Positions 8,043 through 18,600 of a stretch of DNA of 64,000 bases are shown here, in pieces. The notes beneath the pieces were generated by a model. It ran no database searches and was not told where the DNA came from. It worked only from the letters and a program-made list of their open reading frames with translations. Position 1 is the first letter of the stretch; each line of letters starts with the position of its first letter. The DNA lies in assembly GCF_024178165.1 (NCBI RefSeq), contig NZ_JAMZIE010000001.1, positions 1 to 64,000 of the forward strand. Reading direction: 5' to 3'. The DNA is from Halohasta salina. GTDB taxonomy: Archaea; Halobacteriota; Halobacteria; Halobacteriales; Haloferacaceae. The position numbers and the translations under genes were made by a program.

Positions 8043-9680
8043 ATGAACGAGCCGACCCGCGTCGACTGGCGGCCGTGGGGGCCCGAGGCCTTCGCCGAGG
8101 CCGAACGCACCGAGACCCCGATTTTGCTGTCGCTGACTGCGACGTGGTGTGGGGCCTGCCACGAGATGGACGCCCGGATCTACGCCGAGCCGCGAATTGC
8201 CGCCAACGTCAACGACAGCTTCGTCCCCGTCCGCGCCGACGTCGACCGCCACCCGCGCGTCCGGGAACGCTACAACATGGGCGGGTTTCCAACTACTGCC
8301 TTCCTTACTCCGCAGGGAGAACTCCTCTCGGGGACGACCTACCTCGGTCCCGACGGGATGCGACAGGTCGTCGACCGGATCCGCCAACTCTGGGGAGACA
8401 AGGGTGCCGAGGCCGGTCGGGTCCCCCGGGCGCTCGCCGACGAGCCGACCCCCGCCGGCGACCTCGACGAACGGATCGAGGAGCATATCGCGGGCCAACT
8501 CTCCGAGCAGTTCGATCCCCGCCACGGTGGCTGGGGAACCGAGGCGAAGTTCCCGCTGCCGCGGACCATCGAGTTCGCCCTCAAACGCGAGCGCCAGCAG
8601 GCCCTCCAGACGCTCGATGCGATCGCCCAACACCTCCACGATACGGTCGACGGCGGCTTCTTCCGCTTTGCCACGGGCGGCGACTGGTCGGATGTCCGCT
8701 ATGAGAAGGTCCTCGATACCAACGCCGCCCTCCTGCGGGCGTTTGCCAACGCCTACCTCTACACCGGCGAGGCGGCCTACCGCGAGCCCGCCGCCCGGAC
8801 GGTCGAGTACCTCACCGAGACGCTCTGGACCGGGATCGCTGTCGGCGGCAGCCAAGGCCCCGGCCAAGGAGCGGCCTACTACAGCCTCGATGCCGACGAA
8901 CGCGCCGACCACGAGTCCCCACGGACCGATCTCACCGTCTTCGCCGGTGGCAACGCCTTGGCCGCCGACGCCCTGCTGACCTACTACAGCTACACCGACG
9001 ACGAGACGGCCCGAAGCTACGCCGCGCGGATTCTCGATGCCCTCGAAGGCGAACTGGTCGACGTCGACTCCGGCGTCGTCACTCATTATCGGGCTGGCGA
9101 GGAGACCGGCGAGACCCATCTGCTGGAGGATGCCGCGAGCGTCCTCACAGCGTGGTGTCGGGCCCGGCAGGTCCTCGGCGGCGAGCGGTACACCACTGTC
9201 GCCCAGCGAGTTACCGACGAGACGATCGACACGCTGTGGGACGGCGACGCGTTCCGCGACGGCCCGGCCCGCGGCGAGGGGCTCTGCGACCGGCCGCTGT
9301 ACCCGATCGATAGCAGCGTCGCCTTCGCCGACGGACTGCTTGATCTGGCGGCAGTTACCGGCGAGGAGCGCTACCGCAAGGTTGCGGCCGAGGCTATCGA
9401 GGCGTTCGCCGGCGCGTGGGACCGGATCGGCGTGCAGGTCGCCGGCTACGGCAGCGTCGCCGCCCGACTCACCGGCGGCGATCTCGTCGTCGACGTCGGC
9501 GGCCCCGCCGGTTCGGACCTCCACCGGGCGGCCCTCCGGGTCGCCGACCACGAGATCGTCGTCGTCCCCGACGCCGCAGGGGTCGACGCCGGCGAAGCGA
9601 CGGTCCGCGGCAGCGATACCTCGGCGACCGACCCCGAGACGCTGGTCGACCGGGTGTCGGCGGCCGCGGCGAACCGATAA
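8043..9680 (+). CDS. Thioredoxin-domain protein, YyaL/DUF255 type
   Basis: This 545-residue protein opens with a thioredoxin-like domain containing TATW-C36-GA-C39-HEMD, the DUF255 signature. The rest is a long region resembling the alpha/alpha six-hairpin fold of YyaL/SSP411-type proteins (WGTEAKFPLPRTIEF, VDGGFFRFATGGDWSDVRYEK). It is shorter than typical YyaL (about 650-700 residues), which is common in haloarchaea. Known homologues have no agreed activity; a redox-linked role is likely. No signal peptide is visible, so it is cytosolic. Confidence 0.88.
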   Translation: MNEPTRVDWRPWGPEAFAEAERTETPILLSLTATWCGACHEMDARIYAEPRIAANVNDSFVPVRADVDRHPRVRERYNMGGFPTTAFLTPQGELLSGTTYLGPDGMRQVVDRIRQLWGDKGAEAGRVPRALADEPTPAGDLDERIEEHIAGQLSEQFDPRHGGWGTEAKFPLPRTIEFALKRERQQALQTLDAIAQHLHDTVDGGFFRFATGGDWSDVRYEKVLDTNAALLRAFANAYLYTGEAAYREPAARTVEYLTETLWTGIAVGGSQGPGQGAAYYSLDADERADHESPRTDLTVFAGGNALAADALLTYYSYTDDETARSYAARILDALEGELVDVDSGVVTHYRAGEETGETHLLEDAASVLTAWCRARQVLGGERYTTVAQRVTDETIDTLWDGDAFRDGPARGEGLCDRPLYPIDSSVAFADGLLDLAAVTGEERYRKVAAEAIEAFAGAWDRIGVQVAGYGSVAARLTGGDLVVDVGGPAGSDLHRAALRVADHEIVVVPDAAGVDAGEATVRGSDTSATDPETLVDRVSAAAANR

Positions 9681-9721
9681 ACCTCCGACGAGTTTTTGGT
9701 AGCGGATGACGCTCTTCCGGT

Positions 9722-10540
9722 ATGCCTAGCCTGCGCGATCTCGGTCTTTCGGAGTACGAAGCCCGGTCGTACCGGTCGTTGCTCCGGACTGGACCGACAA
9801 CCGCCAAGGAGTTGTCACGAACGAGCGAGGTGCCGATGGGTCGGATCTACGACGTGCTCAACAGCCTCGAACAGCACAATCTGGTCCGGAGTCAGGCCGC
9901 CGGCCGCCCGAAGAAGTACGTCGCCGTCGAGCCGGAGGTGGCCCTCGACCGGCTGCTGGAGGCCAAACAGCGCGAACTCGACGAGCAGGCCCGTCAGTAC
10001 GAGGAGGTCGTCGACACCCTCATCGAGGAGATCGACGCGACCGCCCCGGTCGACGAGCAGTTCTGGACCGCCGCGGTCGGCCCCGAGGAAACACTCGAAC
10101 TCCTGCTCGAACGGATCGCGGCCGCCGAGGCGGAGTTGATCTACGTCGCCGGCTCTCCCGGCTCGGGGATCGACCTCCGGAGCGCCACCGACCGGGTCAC
10201 CGACAAGCTCCAGGCGGCCCTCGACCGCGGGGTCGACGTCGACCTGCTCGTGACGCCGACGGTGGTCGCCGATCTCTCCGAGCGGAGCGTCAACCGCTAT
10301 CACGGCCGGCTCGACGACTACGAGAACTTCGCGGTCCGCATCCTCGACGGCGTCGACGGCACGTTCATGCTCGTCGACGGGGTCGAGGTCTGTATCGAAG
10401 TGCCAAACCCGCTGGATCCGACCGAGGCCTTCGCCATGATCGATCTCAAGGACGACGCCTTCGCCGCCGACGTTCGCGAGGAGTTCGCCCCGCGGTGGGA
10501 CCGCGCCGAACCGCTCGAACCGTCGGCAGACAAGAGCTGA
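9722..10540 (+). CDS. TrmB family transcriptional regulator
   Basis: This 272-residue protein starts with a winged helix (LRDLGLSEYEARSYRSLL...TAKELSRTSEVPMGRIYDVLNSL, residues about 3-70). A coiled segment follows (about 78-110), then a C-terminal effector domain (about 115-260). That is the TrmB layout known from sugar-responsive archaeal repressors and activators. Motifs in the effector domain include YVAGSPGSGIDL and DGVDGTFMLVDGVEVCIEV. No sugar transporter lies near it here, so its target is unclear. It is convergent with mptA, one base apart. Confidence 0.9.
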   Translation: MPSLRDLGLSEYEARSYRSLLRTGPTTAKELSRTSEVPMGRIYDVLNSLEQHNLVRSQAAGRPKKYVAVEPEVALDRLLEAKQRELDEQARQYEEVVDTLIEEIDATAPVDEQFWTAAVGPEETLELLLERIAAAEAELIYVAGSPGSGIDLRSATDRVTDKLQAALDRGVDVDLLVTPTVVADLSERSVNRYHGRLDDYENFAVRILDGVDGTFMLVDGVEVCIEVPNPLDPTEAFAMIDLKDDAFAADVREEFAPRWDRAEPLEPSADKS

Positions 10541-10541
10541 C

Positions 10542-11474
10542 TCAGGCGTCGCCGTGTAGCTCGCTTCGGAGCTGGCCCAGCGTGACTTCGCGTTCGGCGT
10601 GGGCGTTGTGCTGGTGGATCGATTCGTCGTTGGACTGCCGAATATAAACGACCGCCGAGTCCGCGAGGTGGTCGAACTCCTCGACGGCACCCTCGGCGAG
10701 TGCGCGCACACAGTCCTCGACGAACTTGGCATCCGAGTGGGCTTCGAAGGTCATGTGGTCCTCGTCGGGCCGTTTGGCGAGGTTGTAGATCCGCGCGCTC
10801 ATCGAGTCGCGGGCGATGTCGATGATATCCCGGAGGTCGACGTCCGGGCTCCCCTCGCTGGTGACCGTCAGCGTCGCGTGGCCGCGCTGGGAGTGCCCCG
10901 GCTGTGGGACGCGGTCTAAGAACTCGTCGATGACGTCGCGGTCGACGTCGAGGTCCTGTAGTTCTTCGCGGGCACGGGACTCGGACATCCCCTGCGAGCA
11001 GGGACAGACCGTCATCCCCGTGACCTCGGCACCGATCTCCTCGTGGGTGCCCTCCTCGGTGGCGGTCGCGCTGGCGATGATCGTCGCGGTGTTTTGGGTC
11101 TGCTTGTCGCTGGCGGGGGTCTCTTCTTTCGTGATGAGTTCGGCGGTCATCTTCACCTCGGCCGTCGAGGTGTAGTCGTGTTTGGCCAGCAGGCGTTCGG
11201 CGGCCTCCCCGCAGACGTCTTCGACCCGGTAGGCCTCGGCCTCGGTGGCCTCTTCGAGGATCTCGTCGATGACCTCCATGTTCCGGCTCATGTCGATCCC
11301 CTTGCGGCCGCCCGGCAGGTCGACGAACACTTCGAACTCCGCCATCAGAACGATGGGCCGCTTCCCGTTGCGGGCGAGTTTGACGAGTTTTTCGACGCCT
11401 GTCACACCGACTTGGCTGAGCCCGACGGCGACCTCTGGACGAGCGGCCTGCACGTCGGGGAGCTGGTGACTCAT
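10542..11474 (-). CDS. mptA: GTP cyclohydrolase MptA (FolE2-like)
   Basis: This 310-residue protein matches archaeal MptA/GTP cyclohydrolase IB. It has the start [19 protein letters not shown], the [14 protein letters not shown] motif (C157, C159) and [11 protein letters not shown] (H194, H199). These are expected ligands or catalytic groups of this metal-dependent enzyme. In archaea it opens GTP to 7,8-dihydroneopterin 2',3'-cyclic phosphate, the first step toward the pterin part of folate or methanopterin-type cofactors. It is a single gene; no other pterin gene is adjacent. Identification is strong from the conserved central and C-terminal regions. Confidence 0.95.
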   Translation of the reverse strand: MSHQLPDVQAARPEVAVGLSQVGVTGVEKLVKLARNGKRPIVLMAEFEVFVDLPGGRKGIDMSRNMEVIDEILEEATEAEAYRVEDVCGEAAERLLAKHDYTSTAEVKMTAELITKEETPASDKQTQNTATIIASATATEEGTHEEIGAEVTGMTVCPCSQGMSESRAREELQDLDVDRDVIDEFLDRVPQPGHSQRGHATLTVTSEGSPDVDLRDIIDIARDSMSARIYNLAKRPDEDHMTFEAHSDAKFVEDCVRALAEGAVEEFDHLADSAVVYIRQSNDESIHQHNAHAEREVTLGQLRSELHGDA

Positions 11475-11579
11475 TACGCGTATTAGGCGTGTCCGCTGAT
11501 TAGGACTTTCGGTCGGCGAAACCGCTGCAGCTACCGTTGAGACCCCACAACTAGCTAGTGGTCGTCCCGTCGACCGCGT

Positions 11580-11999
11580 TCAGGGCCAGTCGTCGCGCGT
11601 GTCGTCGTCGAAAAAGTCATCGTCGCTCTCGTCGGCGGCTATCTCCCACTCGGCGGCCTCGGCGGCCTGCTCCAAGGGGAGGTACTCCCAGCCCGTCTCC
11701 GCGGCGATCGCTTCGTCGTCCTCGGAGGTGCCGATGAAGACGTGGCGGTCGGTATCGAACTGCTCGGCGACGTTCTCCAAGCTCTCGGCGACGCCTCGTG
11801 GGCCCGAAAAGAAGTCCTGCCGGACGCGGTGTTTCCGTGTGAAGTTCGTCACGACGTAGGTCGGCTTCTCGCTGACGACGCCGACGTACTCGGTCCACTG
11901 TCGGGCGTCGTTGAACACGGCGTTCGGGTCCGCAAGCGACTGCAACGCGTCGAGTTCCAACGCCAGTGTCATCTCGCCGCCCTCGCTTCCTCCGTTCAT
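11580..11999 (-). CDS. Conserved acidic haloarchaeal protein, unknown function
   Basis: This protein has 139 residues from the ATG at 11999, or 130 from the internal ATG at 11972 (MTLALELDALQSL), which looks like the more conserved start. It contains WTEYVGVVSEKPTYVVTNF and ENVAEQFDTDRHVFIGTSED, then a very acidic tail (DESDDDFFDDDTRDDWP). No membrane segment or metal motif is visible. I recognise it only as a haloarchaeal conserved protein (possibly DUF7124). It lies between mptA and the FAD/NAD oxidoreductase on the same strand. Confidence 0.75.
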   Translation of the reverse strand: MNGGSEGGEMTLALELDALQSLADPNAVFNDARQWTEYVGVVSEKPTYVVTNFTRKHRVRQDFFSGPRGVAESLENVAEQFDTDRHVFIGTSEDDEAIAAETGWEYLPLEQAAEAAEWEIAADESDDDFFDDDTRDDWP

Positions 12000-12056
12000 A
12001 CCCGCGTTACTCCTCGACCGCCGAAAACCGCTTCGCTTGTTGGTCGACGCCGGTCG

Positions 12057-13295
12057 CTACTGTTGCTGTGTGGCGGCGATGTCGTCGGCGCTGAACTCCT
12101 CGTTCAGCAGGACCTCTTTCTGGTCGCCGACGTAGGTCTCCTCGCGCATGAGCTGTTTGAGACCGCTCTGGGGGGCCAGATCACCGATCAGGACGCCGCC
12201 GACGACCTTGCCGTCCTTGATGGCGATCCGCCGCCACTCCGTGTCGGAGTACTTCTTCGAGACCGCCTCCTCGCCCAGCGTCGGGTGACCGAACGAGAGG
12301 AACGGGAAGTCGAAGTGGGTGATCGAGTACGACGAGACCCAGCGGAACGCGTCGCTTTCGGGCTCGATCATGTTTTTGGCGGCGATGGTGCCCTGTTCCT
12401 TCGCGGAGCCCCACGAGCCGTTCTGGGCGTACTCCCCGAGGATCGTATCGTAGTAGCGGGTGAGGTCGCCCGCCGCGAAGATGTCGTCGGCGCTGGTGCG
12501 CATGTACTTGTCGACCACGACGCCGTCGTCGGTCTCAATCTCGAAGTCCTGCAGCAGTTCGAGGTTGAAATCGAGGCCGATGGCGATGCCGACGAACTCC
12601 GAGTCGAAGACCTCGCCGTTGGGGTCGACCGTCGAGACGACGTGGCCGTCGTCGTCGGTCTCGAAGCGGTCGACGCCGCTGCCGAAGACGGGTGTGACGC
12701 CCCGTTCGCGCATGGCATCGTGCATGATTTCGGCACCCTCGGGTTCCAGCGCGTAGCGCCACCAGCTTTCGCCGCGCATCAGGTAGTTGGCTTCGACCTC
12801 TTGGGCCCCACAGATCGCCGCCAGGTCGATTCCCAGCAGCCCCGCGCCGACGATGGTCGCCGAGTCGGCGCCCTCGATGTGTTCGCGGATCCCCCGGGCG
12901 TCTTGGAACGTCCAGAAGTGGTGGATGCCGTCGGCGTCGGCGTTTTCGACCGGCAGTTGGGTCGGCGTGCCGCCGGTCGCGATGAGGAGTTTGTCGTACT
13001 CGATCGTCTCGCCCTCGTGGGTCGACACCGTGTGGGCGGCGGGGTCGATGTCGGTGACGACCGTATCGAGTTGGAGGTCGATATCGCGGTCGTCGTACCA
13101 GCTTTCGTCGTGGATCGAGATCGGCGCCTCGGGGAGCTTGCCCTTCGCAAACTCCTTGATCAGGATGCGGTTGTAGAGGGCTTCGCCCTCCTCCGTAATG
13201 ACGGTCACGTCGGCCTCGGGGGCCTCCTCGCGAAGCGTCTCCGCCGCGGAGCTGCCCGCGATCCCGTCGCCGATGATCACGTACGACTCGGTCAT
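12057..13295 (-). CDS. FAD/NAD(P)-dependent oxidoreductase (nitrite-reductase/rubredoxin-reductase type)
   Basis: This 412-residue protein starts at MTESYVIIGDGIAGSSAAET. It has an N-terminal FAD GxGxxG motif (G9-DGIAG14) and a second dinucleotide site, ATIVGAGLLGIDLA (about 145-158). The FAD-closing motif TSADDIFAAGDL follows, and the C-terminal domain is of the NirB/rubredoxin-reductase sort. It would transfer electrons from NAD(P)H to an acceptor protein. The acceptor is not indicated by neighbours. The start at 13295 is chosen because the beta-alpha-beta fold begins there; the frame is open 29 codons further upstream. Confidence 0.9.
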   Translation of the reverse strand: MTESYVIIGDGIAGSSAAETLREEAPEADVTVITEEGEALYNRILIKEFAKGKLPEAPISIHDESWYDDRDIDLQLDTVVTDIDPAAHTVSTHEGETIEYDKLLIATGGTPTQLPVENADADGIHHFWTFQDARGIREHIEGADSATIVGAGLLGIDLAAICGAQEVEANYLMRGESWWRYALEPEGAEIMHDAMRERGVTPVFGSGVDRFETDDDGHVVSTVDPNGEVFDSEFVGIAIGLDFNLELLQDFEIETDDGVVVDKYMRTSADDIFAAGDLTRYYDTILGEYAQNGSWGSAKEQGTIAAKNMIEPESDAFRWVSSYSITHFDFPFLSFGHPTLGEEAVSKKYSDTEWRRIAIKDGKVVGGVLIGDLAPQSGLKQLMREETYVGDQKEVLLNEEFSADDIAATQQQ

Positions 13296-13434
13296 ACCCA
13301 CGCGTTCGTAGCCCGGGCTAAAGTGGGTTGCTATCGCTCCGACCGTTGGCGAGACGTGCCGGACACCCGGCGGATTCGCCATCGGCCGACCCGTTGCGTG
13401 GGCTTCAAGACGGTCGAAACCCTATAGATAGCCG

Positions 13435-14034
13435 ATGAAAATCCGCCAGAACCTGCGCCACTGGGCCGCCAAAAAGGCGCTGACGACGCCGGTCATCAAG
13501 GACGTCGCCAACGACAAACTGGTCGACCTCCACACGGAGATCTTCCTCGGGAAGGCCGACGAATCGGCCCGCGAGGCCCGCCGGACCCACCTCGATGGCT
13601 TCTTCGATGCGACGATGGACACCTACGTCGCCGCCCTCGAAGCCGGCCACACCGAGGCCGAGGCCCGGGAGATCACCCACATTCAGGCCAACTTCGATTT
13701 CTTCAACCACGGCTGGACCGAGATGATGGAGATCCCCGCCGAGGAGTTCGAGGCCCACTTCCGGCGCTACGAGGCGTTTTTCAAACGCTACGGGATCTCG
13801 GTCGACGATCCGCTCGGCGAGTTCGAGCCGGCCGGTGGTGTCCCTTCGGCGCCCGAAACACCGGAGAAACGCGACCAGCCGGCCTACGAGAACGCGATCG
13901 CGGGCTTCGCCGACGACGTCTACGTGCAGGACGACACCGGGACGGTCCATCAGGGTGGCGGCACCGCCGAACCGGCCGGCGTCGACCCCAGCGAGGCCCC
14001 CGGCCTCGACGAGACCGACCTCGCCGACAGCTAA
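13435..14034 (+). CDS. DUF6149-like haloarchaeal protein
   Basis: This 199-residue protein begins MKIRQNLRHWAAKKALTTPV. Its first 130 residues appear helical (REARRTHLDGFFDATMDTYVAALEAGHTEAEAREITHIQANF). A low-complexity acidic tail rich in Pro, Ala and Asp follows. There are no catalytic motifs, cysteines or membrane helices. I believe it belongs to the haloarchaeal DUF6149 family, whose role is unknown. It is divergent from the oxidoreductase gene, and a TATA-like cctatagat lies just before the start. It is followed 57 bp later by the DUF5815-like gene. Confidence 0.75.
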   Translation: MKIRQNLRHWAAKKALTTPVIKDVANDKLVDLHTEIFLGKADESAREARRTHLDGFFDATMDTYVAALEAGHTEAEAREITHIQANFDFFNHGWTEMMEIPAEEFEAHFRRYEAFFKRYGISVDDPLGEFEPAGGVPSAPETPEKRDQPAYENAIAGFADDVYVQDDTGTVHQGGGTAEPAGVDPSEAPGLDETDLADS

Positions 14035-14091
14035 GCCACCGGGGCCGGCCGAGAGCGCGGCAGTTAACAGGCCGGCGGTCCAAGCCGGTGT

Positions 14092-14622
14092 ATGGCAGAA
14101 CCACGCGTCCCGGGCGGCCGGGGCGAACGCGTCGACCTCCCCTGCGGCGAGAGCGTCCCGCTCGGGAGCTTCGACCTCGGGATGCGGGCCTTCGACTGCG
14201 ACTGCGGGTCGACCCACGGCGTCGTCATGGACGTCCACCCGCCCGATCGGTTCCTTCCGGAGTTCCTCGTCGAGATCCTCCGGGAGGCCATCGAGACCAC
14301 GAGCGAGGAGATGCCGGAGTTCGGTACCCCGCACCTGCTGGGGATCGTCCTCGAAGAGTACCCCGAGGCGGTGGTCGCCCACGACGCCACCGAGGATCAG
14401 GACGTCGGCTTTGCGATGTTGTGGGTGACCGACTTCGACTCCCGGCGGCTCCACGAACTCATCGTCGAACTCGTCATCGAGTTGATGGAACACGCCGTCT
14501 CCCACGCCGACGATACCAGCGCCCTCACCGAGTTCGAACAACAGATGCACGAGTTTTCCATTCCGGAGTTCGTCGACCAGTACCGCGATCAGCGTGATCT
14601 CGACGCCGAGGCCTTCTACTGA
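14092..14622 (+). CDS. DUF5815-like haloarchaeal protein
   Basis: This 176-residue protein has an N-terminal part with Cys residues (DLPCGESVPLG, FDCDCGSTHGVVMDVHPP) that could bind a metal. A helical C-terminal half follows (LHELIVELVIELMEHAVSHADD, FEQQMHEFSIPEFVDQYRDQRD). I recognise it as the haloarchaeal DUF5815 type; function is not known. It follows the DUF6149-like gene in the same direction and may be co-transcribed with it. Confidence 0.78.
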   Translation: MAEPRVPGGRGERVDLPCGESVPLGSFDLGMRAFDCDCGSTHGVVMDVHPPDRFLPEFLVEILREAIETTSEEMPEFGTPHLLGIVLEEYPEAVVAHDATEDQDVGFAMLWVTDFDSRRLHELIVELVIELMEHAVSHADDTSALTEFEQQMHEFSIPEFVDQYRDQRDLDAEAFY

Positions 14623-14718
14623 CGCGGTGATCGTCGACAGCTCCCAAACGCCCGACAGGCAGTCTGTCTGACAGCTGTCACACGTAGATTGAAACCCGAT
14701 GTTGCCGTACCGTCTCGT

Positions 14719-14937
14719 ATGCACACCACACACCGGGACGCCGACCGTCTGCGGGGTGTGCTCGCCGACGCCGACGAGCCGCTGACAGCTCGTGAGATAC
14801 TGCAGGCGCTGGAGGACCGCGGTGAGACGGGATTCGAGAGTCCTCACCAGATCGCCACCGTGCTAGGGCGGTGGGCCGATCGGGGGGCCGTAACCGTCCA
14901 CACCACCCAGCCCTACCGCTACCAGCTCGACACGTGA
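14719..14937 (+). CDS. Small winged-helix-like protein
   Basis: This protein has 72 residues from the ATG at 14719 (MHTTHRDADRL). The sequence LRGVLADADEPLTAREILQALEDRG, then HQIATVLGRWADRGAVTVH, then PYRYQL, follows a winged helix: helix, helix-turn-helix, and a beta wing. It is likely a small DNA-binding regulator, though such short domains can also serve in protein binding. No clear target is adjacent. Confidence 0.65.
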   Translation: MHTTHRDADRLRGVLADADEPLTAREILQALEDRGETGFESPHQIATVLGRWADRGAVTVHTTQPYRYQLDT

Positions 14938-15040
14938 GGCCTCCGTAGTTTCTTTCTACCGTTAGTAGGAACTCCTTACCAGCGGTCTCGGTCGGTGGCG
15001 GTGTTCCTAACCAAGGGGTTCGGGCCCGTCGACCGAGGCG

Positions 15041-15424
15041 ATGGCCTTCGCAATCGTGCATTTCACCGTCGGGTTCGTGACCGTGCTGGCGCTCCTCTGG
15101 CTGGTTCCGGTTACTCGCTACCGGCTCACGGGGGCATTTGTCGGCGGAGGCTTGGCATTGGTACCCGACGCAGGGAAGCTGCTTGATGGACGCTGGGGTG
15201 TGTGGTTCGACGCGTTTCACGACAGCGGGACCGCCGACATCTTCTTTCTGCACGCGACCCTCGACGGGCCGGCGTTTCGCGCTCACAACATCGAACTCAC
15301 CTTCCTGTCGCTGTCGGCACTCGGTGCCGCCTTTCTCCTCTACGATTGGCGGTTCGGTCACACTCCCTCTGCGGGGGTGTCGGGGTCGACCGACTCCGCG
15401 AGCCGGGACCACGACCGGCTGTAG
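15041..15424 (+). CDS. Small multi-pass membrane protein, unknown function
   Basis: This 127-residue protein has three hydrophobic segments (about 1-22, 30-45, 84-100). It also has loop motifs GLALVPDAGKLLDGRWG and FHDSGTADIFFLHATLDG with Asp and His residues. That pattern, with a PD motif in a membrane protein, is reminiscent of membrane-bound metal-dependent hydrolases (YdjM-like), but it is too short and divergent to assign. It stands alone upstream of carB. Confidence 0.65.
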   Translation: MAFAIVHFTVGFVTVLALLWLVPVTRYRLTGAFVGGGLALVPDAGKLLDGRWGVWFDAFHDSGTADIFFLHATLDGPAFRAHNIELTFLSLSALGAAFLLYDWRFGHTPSAGVSGSTDSASRDHDRL

Positions 15425-15576
15425 CCGCTGCCTTCCGCGGGTAGTCGACGCCTACTCTCGGTAGCCGGTGTCTAGGGTGCCGACACCGCCGGGCGGGACA
15501 GTGCCGTGCATGGTATGGTACCTCATCGCTTTCGAAATTCGGAAAATAGCTACGTATCTCGCAATTTATCGTCGGC

Positions 15577-15584
15577 CTTATTAC
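15577..15584 (+). promoter_or_regulatory. TATA box of carB
   Basis: cttattac lies about 27 nt before the ATG at 15608, which predicts a leaderless carB transcript. A second AT-rich element (aatttatc, 15563-15570) is a less well spaced alternative. Confidence 0.5.
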
Positions 15585-15607
15585 GATGAACGCACTCCGG
15601 GCGCATA

Positions 15608-18600
15608 ATGAGTACCGACAGCAGTTCGGGTGTCGCTGACTCCGCGGCCGAAGAGCGTACGATTCTACTCATCGGCAGTGGACCGATCCAGATCGGCCAG
15701 GCCGCCGAGTTCGACTACTCGGGGGCACAGGCCTGCCGAGCCCTCCAAGAGGAAGGCGCACGCGTCGTGCTGGTGAACTCCAACCCGGCGACGATCATGA
15801 CCGATCCCGAGATGGCCGACGAGGTCTACATCGAGCCGATCAACACCGAAGCCATCGCCGAGATCATCCGGAAGGAGAACCCCGACGGCGTCATCGCCGG
15901 GCTGGGCGGCCAAACCGGGCTCAACGTCACCGCCGAACTCGCCGAGGAGGGCGTCCTCGAAGAGTACGATGTCGAGATCATGGGAACGCCGCTGGATACG
16001 ATCTACGCCACCGAGGACCGCGATCTGTTCCGCCAGCGGATGGAGAAGATCGGCGAACCGGTCGCCAAGTCGACGACCATCTCGCTCGACGAGGACGAAT
16101 CGGTGACCGACTTCGACGAGGAGACGTTCCGCCAGCATATCCGAGACGCCGTCGACGAAGTCGGTGGCCTTCCGGTCATCGCCCGAACGACCTACACCCT
16201 CGGTGGCTCGGGGTCGGGCATCGTCGACGACTTCGAGAAGCTCGTCGAGCGCGTCCGCAAGGGGCTGCGCCTCTCGCGGAACAGCGAAGTCCTCATCACC
16301 GAGTCCATCGAGGGCTGGGTCGAACTCGAATACGAGGTGATGCGGGATGCCGACGACTCGACGGTCATCATCTGCAACATGGAGAACATCGACCCGATGG
16401 GGATCCACACCGGCGAGTCGACGGTCGTCACCCCCTCGCAGGTCATCCCCGACAAGGGCCACCAGGAGATGCGCGACTCCGCGCTGAAGGTCATCCGCGA
16501 ACTCGGCATCGAAGGCGGCTGTAACATCCAGCACGCGTGGCGCGACGACGGCACCCCCGGCGGCGAGTACCGCGTCGTCGAGGTCAACCCGCGTGTCTCC
16601 CGGTCGTCGGCGCTGGCCTCGAAAGCCACTGGGTATCCCATTGCGCGCGTGACCGCGAAGGTCGCCCTCGGCAAGCGCTTGCATGAGATCACAAACGAGA
16701 TCACCGGCGAGACGACCGCGGCCTTCGAGCCGGCGATCGACTACGTCGTCACCAAGGTCCCACGGTGGCCCATAGACAAGTTCGAGGACGTCGACTTCGA
16801 GCTGACGACGGCGATGAAATCGACCGGCGAGGCGATGGCCATCGGCTCGACGTTCGAAGAATCGTTGATGAAGGCGCTGCGCTCCTCGGAGTACGACCCC
16901 GCCGTCGACTGGAACACGGTCGACGACACGACGCTGACCAGCGAGTACCTCGAACGCCCCTCGCCGGACCGCCCATACGCGATGTTCGAGGCCTTCGACC
17001 GCGGCTACACCGTCGAGGAGGTTATCGACATGACGGGGATCGAGGAGTGGTACGTCGAACGGTTCAAACGCATCGCCGACGCGGCCCAAGCGGCGCAAGA
17101 CGGTGAGTTCACGCCCGCAGCAACCGCCGGCTACACGAACAACGAGATCGCCGAACTCCCCGACGGCGGCGTCGACGTCGATGCCGTCGAGCAGGAGGTC
17201 CCGGGCCGCAACTACAAGCAGGTCGACACCTGTGCCGGCGAGTTCGAGGCCGAGACGCCCTACTACTACTCGGCGCGGCTCCCGGAGTTCCACAGCGGCC
17301 CGCTGGTCGGCGATAAGGCCGCCGGCGAACTCAAGATCGACGAGGAGGTCGAAAGCGTCGTCGTGGTCGGCGGTGGCCCGATCCGCATCGGGCAGGGCGT
17401 CGAGTTCGACTACTGTTCGGTCCACGCGATTCAGGCGCTCCGCGAGTTGGGGATCGAGGCCCACGTCGTCAACAACAACCCCGAGACGGTCTCGACCGAC
17501 TACGACACCTCAGACGGGCTGTTCTTCGATCCGATCTCGGCCGAAGAGGTCGCCGACGCCATCGAAGCGACGGGCGCCGACGGCGTGATGGTCCAGTTCG
17601 GCGGCCAGACCTCCGTCAACATCGGCGAACCGCTGCAGGACGAGATCGACCGCCGCGGGCTGGATTGTGAGATCATGGGGACCACGGTCGAGGCGATGGA
17701 TCTCGCCGAGGATCGCGACCGGTTCAACGAACTGATGGACGAGATGGGGATCGTCCAACCGAAGGGTGGCACCGCGACCTCGAAGCCCGAGGCGCTGGAA
17801 CTGGCCCACGAGATCGGTTACCCGGTCCTCGTCCGCCCGAGCTACGTGCTGGGTGGGCGTGCGATGCGTGTCGTCCGCGACGACGCCGAACTCGAACGCT
17901 ACATCGAAGAGGCCGTCCGCGTCTCGCCGGACAAGCCGATCCTCGTCGACCAGTTCCTCGACGACGCGGTCGAACTGGACGTCGACGCCGTCGCCGACGG
18001 CGAGGACGTACTGATCGGCGGCATCATGGAACACGTCGAGAGCGCCGGGGTCCACTCCGGCGACTCGGCGTGTATGATCCCGCCGCGGTCGCTGAGCGAC
18101 GAGACGCTTGCCCGCGTGCGCGAAGTTACGGAGGACATCGCCACCGCGCTGGAAACGGTCGGGTTGCTCAACGTCCAACTCGCGGTCAAGGGCAGCGAGG
18201 TGTTCGTCCTCGAAGCGAACCCGCGGTCCTCGCGTACCGTCCCGTTCGTCTCGAAGGCCACCGGCGTCCCGATCGCCAAACTCGCCGCGAAAGTGATGAC
18301 CGGCACGACGCTCGATGAACTCGCGGTCGACGAACAGATCCCCGAACAGACCAGCGTCAAAGAGGTCGTCCTGCCGTTCGACCGACTGCAGGGATCCGAT
18401 CCGCGACTCGGCCCCGAGATGAAATCGACCGGCGAGGTGATGGGCAGCGCCGATTCGTTCGGCAAGGCCTACCAGAAGGCCCAGGATTCGACCGGCAAAC
18501 CGCTGCCGACCACGGGGACGATGGCGCTGGATCTCTCCGCCGAGGTCTTCCCCGACCCCGACTCGACGGCCGGCGAGGAACTCGCCGACGGCTTCGGTGA

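Noticed and set aside
7977-9551. 524-codon open frame antisense to the DUF255 gene
   Set aside because: Same reason: no domains, and the + strand frame carries WCGAC and the conserved hairpin region.
15665-17464. 599-codon open frame antisense to carB
   Set aside because: A shadow of a strongly conserved carB. The sequence lacks any recognisable motif and its composition is that of reversed acidic codons.
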